From Metarhizobium sp964253915 (GTDB lineage: Bacteria; Pseudomonadota; Alphaproteobacteria; Rhizobiales; Rhizobiaceae): DNA of 64,000 bases. Positions 45,123-54,666 of the stretch are shown in pieces. The notes beneath the pieces are model-generated. The model searched no databases, was not told the origin of the DNA, and saw only the letters and a list, made by a program, of their open reading frames with translations. Position numbers and translations under genes: made by a program. Where the stretch lies: positions 372,001 to 436,000 of the forward strand of contig NZ_CAXUSG020000003.1 in NCBI RefSeq assembly GCF_964253915.1, given 5' to 3'. Within the stretch, counting starts at the first letter, position 1. Every line of letters begins with the position of its first letter.

Positions 45123-46085
45123 GTGAACTGGATCACAAATTACGTCCGCCCGCGGATCAATTCCATGCTGGGCCGCCGGGAAGTGCCGGACAATCTCTGG
45201 ATCAAGTGCCCGGAGACCGGTGAAATGGTCTTCCACAAGGATCTGGAAGAAAACAAGTGGGTCATCCCCGCCTCCGGCTATCACATGAAGATGCCGGCCA
45301 AGGCCCGGCTTGCGGACCTCTTCGACAATGGTAGCTACGAAGCGCTGGCCCAGCCGAAGGTGGCGCAGGATCCGCTGAAGTTCCGCGATTCCAAGAAGTA
45401 TATCGACCGCCTGAAGGACAGCCGCCTGAAGACCGAGCAGGAGGATACGATCCTCGCCGGTCTCGGCAAGGTCGAGGGCCTGAAGCTGGTCGCCATCGTC
45501 CATGAATTCAATTTCATCGGCGGTTCGCTCGGCATGGCCGCGGGTGAGGCGATCGTTCGCGCTTTCGAGCGCGCCATAACCGAAAAATGCCCGGTGGTGA
45601 TGTTCCCCGCATCCGGCGGCGCCCGCATGCAGGAAGGCATCCTGTCGCTGATGCAGCTGCCGCGCACCACGGTCGCGGTCAACCTGCTCAAGGAAGCGGG
45701 CCTTCCCTATATCGTCGTGCTCACCAACCCGACCACCGGCGGCGTCACCGCCTCCTACGCCATGCTGGGCGACCTGCATCTGGCCGAGCCGGGTGCCGAA
45801 ATCGGCTTTGCCGGCAAGCGCGTCATCGAGCAGACCCTGCGCGAAAAGCTTCCCGAGGGTTTCCAGACGTCGGAATACCTTGTCGAGCACGGCATGGTCG
45901 ATCTCGTCGTCAAGCGCCACGATATCCCTTCGACGCTGGCACGACTCCTGAAGATTCTGCTGCGCAAGCCGGCCGACCTGCATGTCAATGGTTCGAACGG
46001 TGCAAACGGTAGCAGCAACGGCAGCAACGGGACGGTCCATATTTCCCGCCCCGGCAAGCCCGCCGAGATAACCGTCGTCAACTGA
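45123..46085 (+). CDS. accD: Acetyl-CoA carboxylase carboxyltransferase beta subunit
   Basis: Transfers CO2 from biotin to acetyl-CoA in fatty-acid synthesis. 320 residues; biotin/CoA-binding core FPASGGARMQEGILSLMQLP and PTTGGVTASYAMLGD (~residue 205). GTG 45123 (MNWITNYVRPRINSML) has GGAG 8 nt upstream. Of the four Cys that form the N-terminal zinc ribbon in E. coli AccD only Cys29 remains. The C-terminus ends in an Asn/Gly/Ser-rich tail (NGSNGANGSSNGSNG). trpFBA-accD-folC is the standard rhizobial order. Confidence 0.97.
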   Translation: MNWITNYVRPRINSMLGRREVPDNLWIKCPETGEMVFHKDLEENKWVIPASGYHMKMPAKARLADLFDNGSYEALAQPKVAQDPLKFRDSKKYIDRLKDSRLKTEQEDTILAGLGKVEGLKLVAIVHEFNFIGGSLGMAAGEAIVRAFERAITEKCPVVMFPASGGARMQEGILSLMQLPRTTVAVNLLKEAGLPYIVVLTNPTTGGVTASYAMLGDLHLAEPGAEIGFAGKRVIEQTLREKLPEGFQTSEYLVEHGMVDLVVKRHDIPSTLARLLKILLRKPADLHVNGSNGANGSSNGSNGTVHISRPGKPAEITVVN

Positions 46086-46111
46086 CGGCGAAAGCATAAG
46101 GGAGTGGCGGG

Positions 46112-47464
46112 ATGATCCCCATGCACCAACCCGCCACCAGCGAGGCGGCCCGGGAAATCGAACGGCTTCTCGGCCTCCATCCCAAGGGTTTCGACCTTTC
46201 GCTCGACCGTATCACCCGGCTTCTGGATGTGCTCGGCAATCCGCAGCGCCGTCTGCCGCCGGTCATCCATGTTGCCGGCACGAACGGCAAGGGCTCTGTA
46301 ACGGCTTTCAGCCGTGCCCTGCTTGAAGCAGCCGGTCTGGCCGTGCATGTCCACACCTCTCCGCATCTGGTCAACTGGCATGAACGCTATCGCATCGGCG
46401 TGCGCGGCGGACGCGGGCAGCTGGTCGATGATGCGGTTTTTGCCGATGCCGTGCGTCGGGTGGCGGAGGCCAATGGCGGCCAGAAGATCACCGTTTTCGA
46501 AATCCTGACGGCGGTCACCTTCATCCTGTTTTCGGAACAACCTGCCGATGTCGCGATCATCGAGGTCGGTCTCGGCGGCCGCTTCGACGCCACCAATGTC
46601 ATAGCCGATCCGGCGGTGTCGGTGATCATGCCGATTTCGCTCGATCATCAGGCCTATCTCGGCGACAGCGTCGAATTGATCGCTGCGGAAAAAGCCGGCA
46701 TCATGAAGCGCGGCCATCCCGTCGTCATCGGCCAGCAGCCGTTTGAAGCGGCGCGCGAGGTGCTGATCGCCACGGCGGAACGGCTCGGTTGTCCGCTGCA
46801 GGTGTTCGGCCAGGATTTTGTCGCCTACGAGGAATTCGGCCGGCTGATTTACCAGGACGAGCACGGCCTGTCCGATCTGCCCCTGCCGCGCCTGCCCGGC
46901 CGGCATCAATATGCCAATGCGGCAGCGGCCATCCGCGCCATCCGTTCGGCGGGCTTCACCGTCACCGAAGCGATGATGGACAAGGCCATGGCCTCGGTCG
47001 AATGGGCCGGCCGGCTGCAGCGGTTGACTGAAGGAGCGCTGGTCGCAGAAGCACCGGAAGGATCGGAAATCTGGCTGGACGGCGGACATAATCCCGGTGC
47101 CGGCGACGTGATTGCCGAAACCATGGCGTCCTTCGAGGAGCGCCAGCCGCGGCCGCTGTTCCTGATCATCGGCATGATCAACACCAAGGATCCGGTCGGT
47201 TATTTCCGCGCCTTCAGCGGCCTTGCCGAATATGTGTTCGCCGTTCCGATCCACGGCAGCGATGCCGGCATCGATCCGGTGGTGCTGGCAAGTGCCGCCT
47301 ATGATGCCGAACTGGTCGCCGAACCGGTATCGAGCCTCGGCGAGGCGCTGGCCGGCGTGCGGCGTCTCACCAAGGCCGGCGATCCGCCGCCGCGCATCCT
47401 GATCGGAGGCTCGCTTTATCTGGCCGGCAATGTGCTTTCCGAAAACAGCACGCCGCCAACCTGA
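46112..47464 (+). CDS. folC: Bifunctional folylpolyglutamate synthase / dihydrofolate synthase
   Basis: Adds glutamate to dihydropteroate and folates. 450 residues, Mur-ligase-like fold: P-loop VAGTNGKGSVTAFSR (~residue 53), HTSPHLVNWHERYRIG, VGLGGRFDATNV, the SLDHQAYLGDS block and C-terminal DGGHNPGAGDV. Start ATG 46112; ATG 46124 is also possible. Ends 7 bp before a terminator shared with trxA. Confidence 0.96.
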   Translation: MIPMHQPATSEAAREIERLLGLHPKGFDLSLDRITRLLDVLGNPQRRLPPVIHVAGTNGKGSVTAFSRALLEAAGLAVHVHTSPHLVNWHERYRIGVRGGRGQLVDDAVFADAVRRVAEANGGQKITVFEILTAVTFILFSEQPADVAIIEVGLGGRFDATNVIADPAVSVIMPISLDHQAYLGDSVELIAAEKAGIMKRGHPVVIGQQPFEAAREVLIATAERLGCPLQVFGQDFVAYEEFGRLIYQDEHGLSDLPLPRLPGRHQYANAAAAIRAIRSAGFTVTEAMMDKAMASVEWAGRLQRLTEGALVAEAPEGSEIWLDGGHNPGAGDVIAETMASFEERQPRPLFLIIGMINTKDPVGYFRAFSGLAEYVFAVPIHGSDAGIDPVVLASAAYDAELVAEPVSSLGEALAGVRRLTKAGDPPPRILIGGSLYLAGNVLSENSTPPT

Positions 47465-47471
47465 AAACACA

Positions 47472-47499
47472 AAAAAGCCCGGTCGAAACCGGGCTTTTT
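47472..47499. terminator. Bidirectional terminator between folC and trxA
   Basis: AAAAAGCCCGGT (47472-47483) pairs with ACCGGGCTTTTT (47488-47499) around a 4-nt loop; A and T tracts on the two sides. Confidence 0.92.
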
Positions 47500-47521
47500 C
47501 GTTTGTATTCGGATCGGCCGA

Positions 47522-47842
47522 TCAGGCGGCGTTGGAGATCCAGCTGGAAAGCGCCGTCTTCGGAGCAGCACCAACCTTGATGTCGGCCACTTCGCCGCCC
47601 TTGAAGATGGCGAGCGTCGGGATCGAGCGGACGCCGAACTTGGCGGCCAGTTCCGGGTTCTCGTCGATGTTCAGCTTGGCGATCTTCACCTTGCCGGCCA
47701 GCTCAGCGGAAATCTCTTCCAGGCTCGGAGCGATCATTTTGCACGGGCCGCACCATTCGGCCCAGAAATCGACGACCACCGGCTCGGCGGAATTCAGGAC
47801 TTCGGATTGGAAATTGGCACTATCGACTTTCACGGTCGCCAT
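47522..47842 (-). CDS. trxA: Thioredoxin
   Basis: General disulfide reductase, 106 residues. WAEWCGPCKM redox motif (~residue 30), cis-Pro in RSIPTLAIFKGG. ATG 47842 (MATVKVDSANF) is the family start. Last gene of the divL to trxA minus-strand series; its stop is 23 bp from the shared terminator. Confidence 0.98.
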   Translation of the reverse strand: MATVKVDSANFQSEVLNSAEPVVVDFWAEWCGPCKMIAPSLEEISAELAGKVKIAKLNIDENPELAAKFGVRSIPTLAIFKGGEVADIKVGAAPKTALSSWISNAA

Positions 47843-47918
47843 GAGGCTGCTCCTTTGCGGAAGAATTCTGTTGCTTCCTATGTGATACTGAGATGACGGA
47901 ATTTCAATGCTCGGTATC

Positions 47919-50900
47919 TCACTTTGTCTTGAGCGCGGCAAGGCTGGCATCGAGAACTTCCGGGGAAAGGCGGATCAGGCTGGCCGTCTCGGTATAGACC
48001 AACACGCAATCGAATTGTTTATCCGGATAAAGCGGCTTGAGGATTTCCCGGTAGATGGCAAGCTGCGCCTTGTGCGACAGGGAAACCGCTGCAGCACTCA
48101 CCGGTGGAACGCGATTGGTCTTGAAGTCGACGAGAATGACGCGGTCGCCTTCGACCGCCAGCCGGTCCATGCGGCCGGAAACGGCATAATCCTGGTCATT
48201 GATGCGCACCGTGCCCATGACGGCGACCTCGGCACGGGCTGCGGACGAGAAGACGGCCGCAAGCTCGGGATGGGAGAGGACGGAAAGCACCGAATGAGCC
48301 AGGCCTTGGCGTTCCGCCGCCGGCCAGAAACGCGCCGCCCGCTCCAGATAGCGGATGGCCGCCGCCTCGCGGTCGGGTTCCGGCATGTCCGGCAGGATCT
48401 GCAGCATGCGGTGGGTTAGTTTGCCGCGCTCCAGAGACCGGTCGCCGCGTGCCTTGTCGCTGAACAGGGCGGAGGCGACCAGAAGGTCATCCGCCTCGTC
48501 ATCGACGATCAGCCCGGCTCCGGAGGGGCTGAGCGGTCGAGGCAGGTATTTTTGCGGCGGCAGGGCCTGCCCCAAAGCCGTCGGCAAGTCTTGGGCGTTG
48601 TTTTCGACTGTATCGCGCTGCTTGCGTTCGATCTGCCGGGAAATGCTGGGCACACGCCAGGAAAACCCGCCCCATTCGCCATCCGGCCCGGAAAAGCTGG
48701 CCGGCTTGCAAAAGGTTTCGTGCTGCGCCAGTGCGGCAGCGATCATCTTGTGCCAGGTATCGGGATTGTCGCGAACGCCGCGATAACCGCAGACGATCAG
48801 CCGGTCGGCGGCCCGCGTCATCGCCACGTAGAGAAGCCGGCGATATTCCTCTTCGGCAAGTCCCTGGATGCGGGCGGTATCGGCATCGGTGAGTGCATTG
48901 CCAAGTCCGCTCACCGGCACCCAGACCGGCAGCGGCACGGTGCTCTCTTCCGAGGTCAGCAGCCGGAATTTCGGCAGATGCGTATGGGTGAAGGCCTTCG
49001 ATCCACCGTCGACGAGGAAGACGATCGGTGCCTCCAGCCCCTTGGCCGCATGCACGGTCATGATCCGCACTTCGTTGCGGCCCTTGTCCTGTTCGCGCTT
49101 GACCTCGGGTGCCTCGAGCTCCAGCGTCGAGATGAAGGATTGCAGGCCCGGCAGGCCGGAGCGTTCGTGGTCGAGGGCGAAGGTGAGGAATTCGTCGAGG
49201 ATGTCGCTGACCTCGGTTCCGAGCCGCGCCAGGAACTTTCGCCGTCCACCCTGGGAGCCGAGCACGCGGGCATAAAAATCATGCACCGAAAGCTCCCGCG
49301 CCATGCGCAGGAAAGTGGCAAGCCGCTCGACCACCACCTGCAGGCGCGGATTTCCCTCCGCGGCCAGCTGCTGCAGGTGATGCCAAACGCTGTCTTCCGT
49401 TTGCCGCAGGGCGGCGATCTCGAAGACATCCTCCTCGGAAAGATCGAAAAGTGGGCTTTTCAACAGCGCCGAGAGGGAAAGGTCGTCCGCCGGCAAAAGC
49501 ATGAAGCGTCCGAGCGCCAACAGGTCCTGGATGGCGATGTGGTTCGTCAGCCGCAGGCGGTCGGCGCCCGCCACCGGAATATTGTTGCGCCGCTTGAGGG
49601 CGCGGGTCAGCGCGTTGACGAAACTGTCGCGCTTGCGCACCAGGACGAGAATGTCGCCGGCCTCGATCAGCCGTTCCGCGCCGCCTTCGATGATGGTTTC
49701 CTTGCCGACCAGCGACGACAGAACATGGGCGATCCGTCCGGCCAGGATGGCGGCGGGCGCGCTTTCCGGCGTGGCATCGAAGGGGGCGGTCCAATCTTCC
49801 TCGGCGGCAGCCGGCTCCGGCGCCACCATGTCCCAGACATCGACGGCGCCGGCATGGCCGATGCGGCTGGAGCGGTGCACGACCGGATCGCCGCGGGCAC
49901 TTAAGCCGCGGGCATTGCCGTCGAGCGAAAACACCTGGTCGACGGCGGCGAGCACATCGGCAGTGGAACGGAACGACAGCGGCAGCCGCACCGGCGAAAA
50001 ACCCTGTCCGCTCAGCCGCACCCGGCGCGCCGTTTCTTCGCTTTCCTGCGAAAACCGTTCCGGACGCGCACCTTGGAACGAGTAGATCGACTGCTTTTCG
50101 TCGCCGACGGCAAACAGCGTCCGGCGCGCCACGCGAGCACTCTGGCCGGAAAAGAAATCCTCGGCCAGCGACTGGATAACGCTCCATTGCACCGGGCTGG
50201 TATCCTGCGCCTCATCGACGAGGATATGGTCGATGCCCTGGTCGAGCTTGTAATGGACCCAGGGGCTGACGCCGCTGCGGGTGAGAAGTGTTGCGGCGCG
50301 ATCGATGAGGTCTTCGAAATCGAGCTGGCTGCGGACCTTCTTCAGGTCGTCATAGTCGCTGTTCAGCCGCTCTGCCAGCACCAGTGCCGCCCGCGTCGCC
50401 TCGAACATGCGCAGGAGCCGCAGCCGGTCGCGGCAGGCAAGGATATGCAGACGCACGGCCGTCAGGGCGTCGACCAGGCCGGGGGCCGCATCCTTCATTG
50501 CTTTTGCGATTAGCGACGTATCGGCCTTGGCCTCCCCCTTCTGCGTCAGGAAAATGCCTTCGAGCATCTGTGCCCTCAGCCGCGGGTCGCTTTCGGCAGC
50601 GGCGCGGCGCAGGCCCTGGGCCACGTCCTGTACCTTCACTCCGCCCTTTTCGTCGGCGAGCCGCAGATAGGTGTCGAGCTGCGGGCCGAAAAGCTCCGGC
50701 AGCGGCCAGTAGCGTGCAATCACGGCCGCTTCCGTCTCCCCCGGCGCGATGCCGAGGCGGGTACGCAGCACATCTTCAACCGAGCCGATCTCGGCAGCGG
50801 CGTTGATGAAATGGCGGATCGCATTGCGGTTGGCGACGATATCGCCGAGCAGGGTTTCAAGGCCGGATTCGTCGGCCAGTTCCAGCACCTGCGCAAAGGC

Positions 50901-51470
50901 TTCCGCCAGCCGTGCGTCGCCCTCCGTGGACGTCGCTGTCAAAAGCGAGCGGCGCGCATCGGCAAGAAGCGTGGCGGCGGCACGGTCGTCGAGCACCGAA
51001 AAATGCCCGGCGACATTGGCCTCCAGCGGAAACTGGTGCAGCAGCGCCTCGCAGAAGGCGTGGATGGTCTGGATCTTCAAGCCGCCCGGCGTTTCCAGCG
51101 CCTTGGCGAACAGCCGTCGGGCCTCCGCCAGCTTGAAGATATCGGCGGGTTCGCCCTCGATGGTCTCGATCCGCTTGCGCAGCTCCTCGTCCGGCAGGAT
51201 CGCCCATTCCGACAGCCGCTGGAAGACGCGGTTCGACATTTCCGATGCCGCCGCCTTGGTATAGGTCAGGCAGAGGATCGAGGAGGGGCGCGAGCCGGCG
51301 AGCAGAAGCCGGATGACCCGCTGTGTCAGCACATGCGTCTTGCCGGAACCGGCATTGGCCGACACCCAGGCGGAGCGGGCGGGATCGGAGGCGACCGCCT
51401 GCTGCACGGTCGTCCAGCTGATCCAGGTCAGCGGATCGTCGCCTTCCGGCAGGGGTGCGGTGTCACTCAT
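47919..51470 (-). CDS. addA: Double-strand break repair helicase-nuclease AddA
   Basis: UvrD-type helicase and nuclease subunit of AddAB that resects broken ends for RecA. 1183 residues: Walker A SANAGSGKTHVLTQR (~residue 35), motif II ILVDEAQDTSPVQWSVI, motif V/VI RIMTVHAAKGLEAPIVFLVD and RRLLYVAMTRAADRL, and the C-terminal RecB-type nuclease core RVILVDFKTNRVP. ATG 51470 overlaps the addB end by 8 nt. Confidence 0.96.
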   Translation of the reverse strand: MSDTAPLPEGDDPLTWISWTTVQQAVASDPARSAWVSANAGSGKTHVLTQRVIRLLLAGSRPSSILCLTYTKAAASEMSNRVFQRLSEWAILPDEELRKRIETIEGEPADIFKLAEARRLFAKALETPGGLKIQTIHAFCEALLHQFPLEANVAGHFSVLDDRAAATLLADARRSLLTATSTEGDARLAEAFAQVLELADESGLETLLGDIVANRNAIRHFINAAAEIGSVEDVLRTRLGIAPGETEAAVIARYWPLPELFGPQLDTYLRLADEKGGVKVQDVAQGLRRAAAESDPRLRAQMLEGIFLTQKGEAKADTSLIAKAMKDAAPGLVDALTAVRLHILACRDRLRLLRMFEATRAALVLAERLNSDYDDLKKVRSQLDFEDLIDRAATLLTRSGVSPWVHYKLDQGIDHILVDEAQDTSPVQWSVIQSLAEDFFSGQSARVARRTLFAVGDEKQSIYSFQGARPERFSQESEETARRVRLSGQGFSPVRLPLSFRSTADVLAAVDQVFSLDGNARGLSARGDPVVHRSSRIGHAGAVDVWDMVAPEPAAAEEDWTAPFDATPESAPAAILAGRIAHVLSSLVGKETIIEGGAERLIEAGDILVLVRKRDSFVNALTRALKRRNNIPVAGADRLRLTNHIAIQDLLALGRFMLLPADDLSLSALLKSPLFDLSEEDVFEIAALRQTEDSVWHHLQQLAAEGNPRLQVVVERLATFLRMARELSVHDFYARVLGSQGGRRKFLARLGTEVSDILDEFLTFALDHERSGLPGLQSFISTLELEAPEVKREQDKGRNEVRIMTVHAAKGLEAPIVFLVDGGSKAFTHTHLPKFRLLTSEESTVPLPVWVPVSGLGNALTDADTARIQGLAEEEYRRLLYVAMTRAADRLIVCGYRGVRDNPDTWHKMIAAALAQHETFCKPASFSGPDGEWGGFSWRVPSISRQIERKQRDTVENNAQDLPTALGQALPPQKYLPRPLSPSGAGLIVDDEADDLLVASALFSDKARGDRSLERGKLTHRMLQILPDMPEPDREAAAIRYLERAARFWPAAERQGLAHSVLSVLSHPELAAVFSSAARAEVAVMGTVRINDQDYAVSGRMDRLAVEGDRVILVDFKTNRVPPVSAAAVSLSHKAQLAIYREILKPLYPDKQFDCVLVYTETASLIRLSPEVLDASLAALKTK

Positions 51471-54400
51471 CGCCGCCCGGTTCCTCGTTTTCCGCCGTCG
51501 ACCATTCGGCAACACGGGCAAGGTGGTCGTAGTCGCCGCCAAAGTCCTGTTCGCTCATCGGGATCAGCCGCGAGGCAAACCCCTTTTCGCCGCTTTGCAG
51601 CAATTGGACGAATTTTATGAACTGATCCATGGATTCTTCGGCGAGATCGATGGCCGATTTTTTCTTGCTTGGGTCACCACGGCCGGAAAGCTCGTTGTTG
51701 ACCGTTTCGGCGTTAAAACGATCACCCGGCCGCAGCCGGACGTAGATCAGTTTTTCCGGTTCGATCGCTCCAACCTTGTGGAAGGCGCCGGCGCGAAGGG
51801 CGGCTGCTTCCAGCGCCAGCTGCGGATCAAGCAGCGCGCGCGCCTGCGACGGCGAGGGGTTGTAGCCGGTCTTGTAATCGATGATGTCGGCGCTTTGCGG
51901 GCCGGTGATGTCGATGCGATCGGCAACACCGGTGAGCCGGATACCGATTTCGCCGATTTCCCAGCCGGCGGCAATTTCCGTGTGCGTCTTCTGGATCTCG
52001 CCCTGGCGATCCTGCTCCCAGCGCAGGAAGGCCCGGGCCACCTCGCGAAAACGCGGCCGCCAGACAGTGTCGATATGGGCCGGCAACTGCTCGGCGTCGA
52101 ACAGCTCGTTGAGGATATTTTCCATCGCGGCTGCCGCTGCCGGCGTCCCCGCCCGGTGTTTTTCCCGCGTGAACCGGTCGATGATCCGGTGATACAGCGT
52201 GCCGCGTTCGGAAGCGCCGGGATCGCGATTGAAGGGATCGACGGGATCGAGCCGCAGCACGTTGCGGGCATAGATCGAATAGGGATCACGCCGCAGCCGC
52301 CCGACCTGGCTGAAGGAATATTTGCGTGGCTGCAGCGAAAGCGGCGGCCGGGGTTCGGGGCGCCGTGCGCCTTCCTGGTTTTCGCCGCCGTCAAGCAGGC
52401 CGGCCCATTGACGGTAGCGGTCGCCGCGCCGCTTCAGCGTTTCGCCGAACGGCTTTCCGCACAGGGCCAGAAGCCGCTGCAGCCAGCGCGAGGCAACGGT
52501 CGGCGTCGCCCCCTGGCGCAGCGCGCGGGAATAGATCAGGCGTCGCGTGCCGTTCGCCATCTCGAAATCGTGGGCGAGCTGGCCGATGCGCTGCTCCGGC
52601 GGCTGCAGGCCGATTTCTGTCTTCATGGTGCGGGAGATGAAAGGGTTGTTCGAGGTCTGGTCCGGCCAGGAGCCTTCGTTGAGGCCGCCGAGCACCAGGG
52701 TATCGACGCTCTGCAGCCGCGCTTCCAGCGTTCCGAAGATGAAGACGCGCGGATGGCTCATCGCCCGCGGTTTCACCGCCTGGCCGGTGGTGAAGGCGGC
52801 CATGATGTCGATCCATTGCGGCCCGTCCGCTTCGATCTGACCGTCGGTCTCGATGATGCTCTTGATGAGATCGGCAAGGGCCGCACCCGCTTCGCCCGAC
52901 CACAGCGCGGCCAGGTCGCCGCGTTCGTCGATGGCGACCGCCTCCAGGGCGCGGCCGGTGCGTTCGGCCCATTCGGTCAGCGTATAGGTCGTCGTCAATC
53001 CACGTCCGTCGCGGCGGCGGCGCACAAGGGCCGAGGCGAGCGGTTCGGTCGCCGCGGCGATCCGGGCGGCCAAAGCGCGGGCTTCCGCTTCGGCATCGGG
53101 CCCGAGCGAAAGGCGCCATTGCGGCGCGTGCCGGTCGTCCGCCTGTTCGATAAGGCGCTTTTCCAGAAGCGGGCCGAGTTCGCTGATATCGACCTCGCTG
53201 ACACCGCCGCGCAGTGCAAGCAGTTCCAGCGCATCGACGGCTGCCGCAAGCCGGTCGCGGCTGAGACCGAAACGGGCGAGGGGATGTTTGAGAAGCGAAA
53301 CGATCGCGACGGGATCGCCGGGCCGCAGCGTCGCCTCCAGCATCAGTTGCAGCAGCGTGCCCTGATGCGTGGCCGAAAGCGGCGTGCCGGCGGAATCGTC
53401 GGCAGTGATGCCGAAGCGGGCAAGTTCCGCCGTCACCCGCCGGGCAAGCGCGCGGTCCGGCGTGATCAGCGCGGCCTGCGAGGGGCCGTTGGCACCGGGT
53501 TCTTCCAGCGCCAGCCGCAGCGCGATGGCGATGGCCGTTGCTTCTTCGCGTTCGTTGGAAGCTTCGATCAGCGCGACATCGCGGAAGGCGGCTTCGAGCG
53601 CTGTCGCCTCGTTTGTTGCCTGCCAGGCGCTCCAGCGGTCGGTGGCGCGGGCCGGAACCATGGCTTGTGACAGGGTTTTGGCCCGCAACGCCATGTCCGG
53701 TTCGGCGTGACCGAGCGGGCGGACATCGTCACGCGTCAGGCCCAGCCGCTTGAGCAGATGAAACAGCCCGTGTTGCGGATGGCTGCAGGTGGCGGGATCG
53801 CTGCGTTCGCCGGGTGCAAGCTCCGGGTTCACCAGCCGCCATTCGTCTTCCGGCATGGAGAGGTCGAGGCCGGGCAAAACGATGACGCCGTCGCGCATAT
53901 TGGAAACGGCAAGGATCAGGTCCGCTGCTGCCGGAATGGACCCCGTCGATCCGGCGATGATCACCGGTCCCGTTGCCTGGAAGTTCGAGAGCCGGTGCGC
54001 TTCGGCGCGCAGCAGGGCGTTGCGATGCCGGACGGATGAGGAGCGGTCGAGTTCGGCCAGCCGCGCCGGCCAGAAGGCGCTGGCGATCTTCAGGAATTCC
54101 GTGGTGAGCTGCCACCAGAGCGCATGATCCTGCGCTTCCAGCTTTTCGAGATCGTCCCAATCGCGCTCTTCCGTCTCCAGCGAATCGATGAGGTCGGAGA
54201 GGTCGCGGGCAAGCCAGATGGCATCGGCCGGGCTTGCCGGCGCCACCAGCGGCGAATCGGAATGGATGTCGCGGACGATCTGCGGCAGGCGGTTGCGCCA
54301 GGCGAGAATGAGCCGCGCCAGTTCGAGAAGCCGCGCCGTGCTTGGCAGCGGCTGGGCCAGGTCCAAAATAGCCGGCGAATCGATATCGAAGTAACCGCTG

Positions 54401-54663
54401 TCGTCATCGGTTTCGCCGAGCGGGCGAATGACCGGCAGGATGGCGGACTGGCCGCCGAGCAGGTCGACGAATTCCGACCGCAACACGCGGGCGGCACGCC
54501 GTGTCGGCAGGAAGATCGTAACCTTGGCCAGCGAGAGCGGATCGGCCGGGTCGTGGCGGAACCGATCCGTCAACCGGCCATCGCAGAGCGCGGCGGCCAG
54601 CGTTTTCAGGAAAGGCAGCCCGGGCGGAATGGTCCAGACGGTCTTTTGGCGCGTCTCCGCCAT
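51463..54663 (-). CDS. addB: Double-strand break repair protein AddB (alphaproteobacterial type)
   Basis: Partner of AddA; 1066 residues. N-terminal inactive helicase-like domain (FLPTRRAARVLRSEFVDLLGG in place of an active Walker A), VFIFGTLEARLQSVDTLVLGG in the middle, and a C-terminal nuclease domain with the DIIDYKTGYNPSPSQ motif (~residue 960). The four-Cys iron-sulfur cluster around the nuclease domain of Bacillus AddB is absent: no Cys is seen in the last ~290 residues. It lies 3 bp after murU. Confidence 0.93.
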   Translation of the reverse strand: MAETRQKTVWTIPPGLPFLKTLAAALCDGRLTDRFRHDPADPLSLAKVTIFLPTRRAARVLRSEFVDLLGGQSAILPVIRPLGETDDDSGYFDIDSPAILDLAQPLPSTARLLELARLILAWRNRLPQIVRDIHSDSPLVAPASPADAIWLARDLSDLIDSLETEERDWDDLEKLEAQDHALWWQLTTEFLKIASAFWPARLAELDRSSSVRHRNALLRAEAHRLSNFQATGPVIIAGSTGSIPAAADLILAVSNMRDGVIVLPGLDLSMPEDEWRLVNPELAPGERSDPATCSHPQHGLFHLLKRLGLTRDDVRPLGHAEPDMALRAKTLSQAMVPARATDRWSAWQATNEATALEAAFRDVALIEASNEREEATAIAIALRLALEEPGANGPSQAALITPDRALARRVTAELARFGITADDSAGTPLSATHQGTLLQLMLEATLRPGDPVAIVSLLKHPLARFGLSRDRLAAAVDALELLALRGGVSEVDISELGPLLEKRLIEQADDRHAPQWRLSLGPDAEAEARALAARIAAATEPLASALVRRRRDGRGLTTTYTLTEWAERTGRALEAVAIDERGDLAALWSGEAGAALADLIKSIIETDGQIEADGPQWIDIMAAFTTGQAVKPRAMSHPRVFIFGTLEARLQSVDTLVLGGLNEGSWPDQTSNNPFISRTMKTEIGLQPPEQRIGQLAHDFEMANGTRRLIYSRALRQGATPTVASRWLQRLLALCGKPFGETLKRRGDRYRQWAGLLDGGENQEGARRPEPRPPLSLQPRKYSFSQVGRLRRDPYSIYARNVLRLDPVDPFNRDPGASERGTLYHRIIDRFTREKHRAGTPAAAAAMENILNELFDAEQLPAHIDTVWRPRFREVARAFLRWEQDRQGEIQKTHTEIAAGWEIGEIGIRLTGVADRIDITGPQSADIIDYKTGYNPSPSQARALLDPQLALEAAALRAGAFHKVGAIEPEKLIYVRLRPGDRFNAETVNNELSGRGDPSKKKSAIDLAEESMDQFIKFVQLLQSGEKGFASRLIPMSEQDFGGDYDHLARVAEWSTAENEEPGGDE

Positions 54664-54666
54664 GGT

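Noticed and set aside
44187..46097. 636-residue open frame on minus
   Set aside because: Antisense to trpA and accD; no recognisable domain.
51313..53670. 785-residue open frame on plus
   Set aside because: Antisense to addB; no motif, biased composition.
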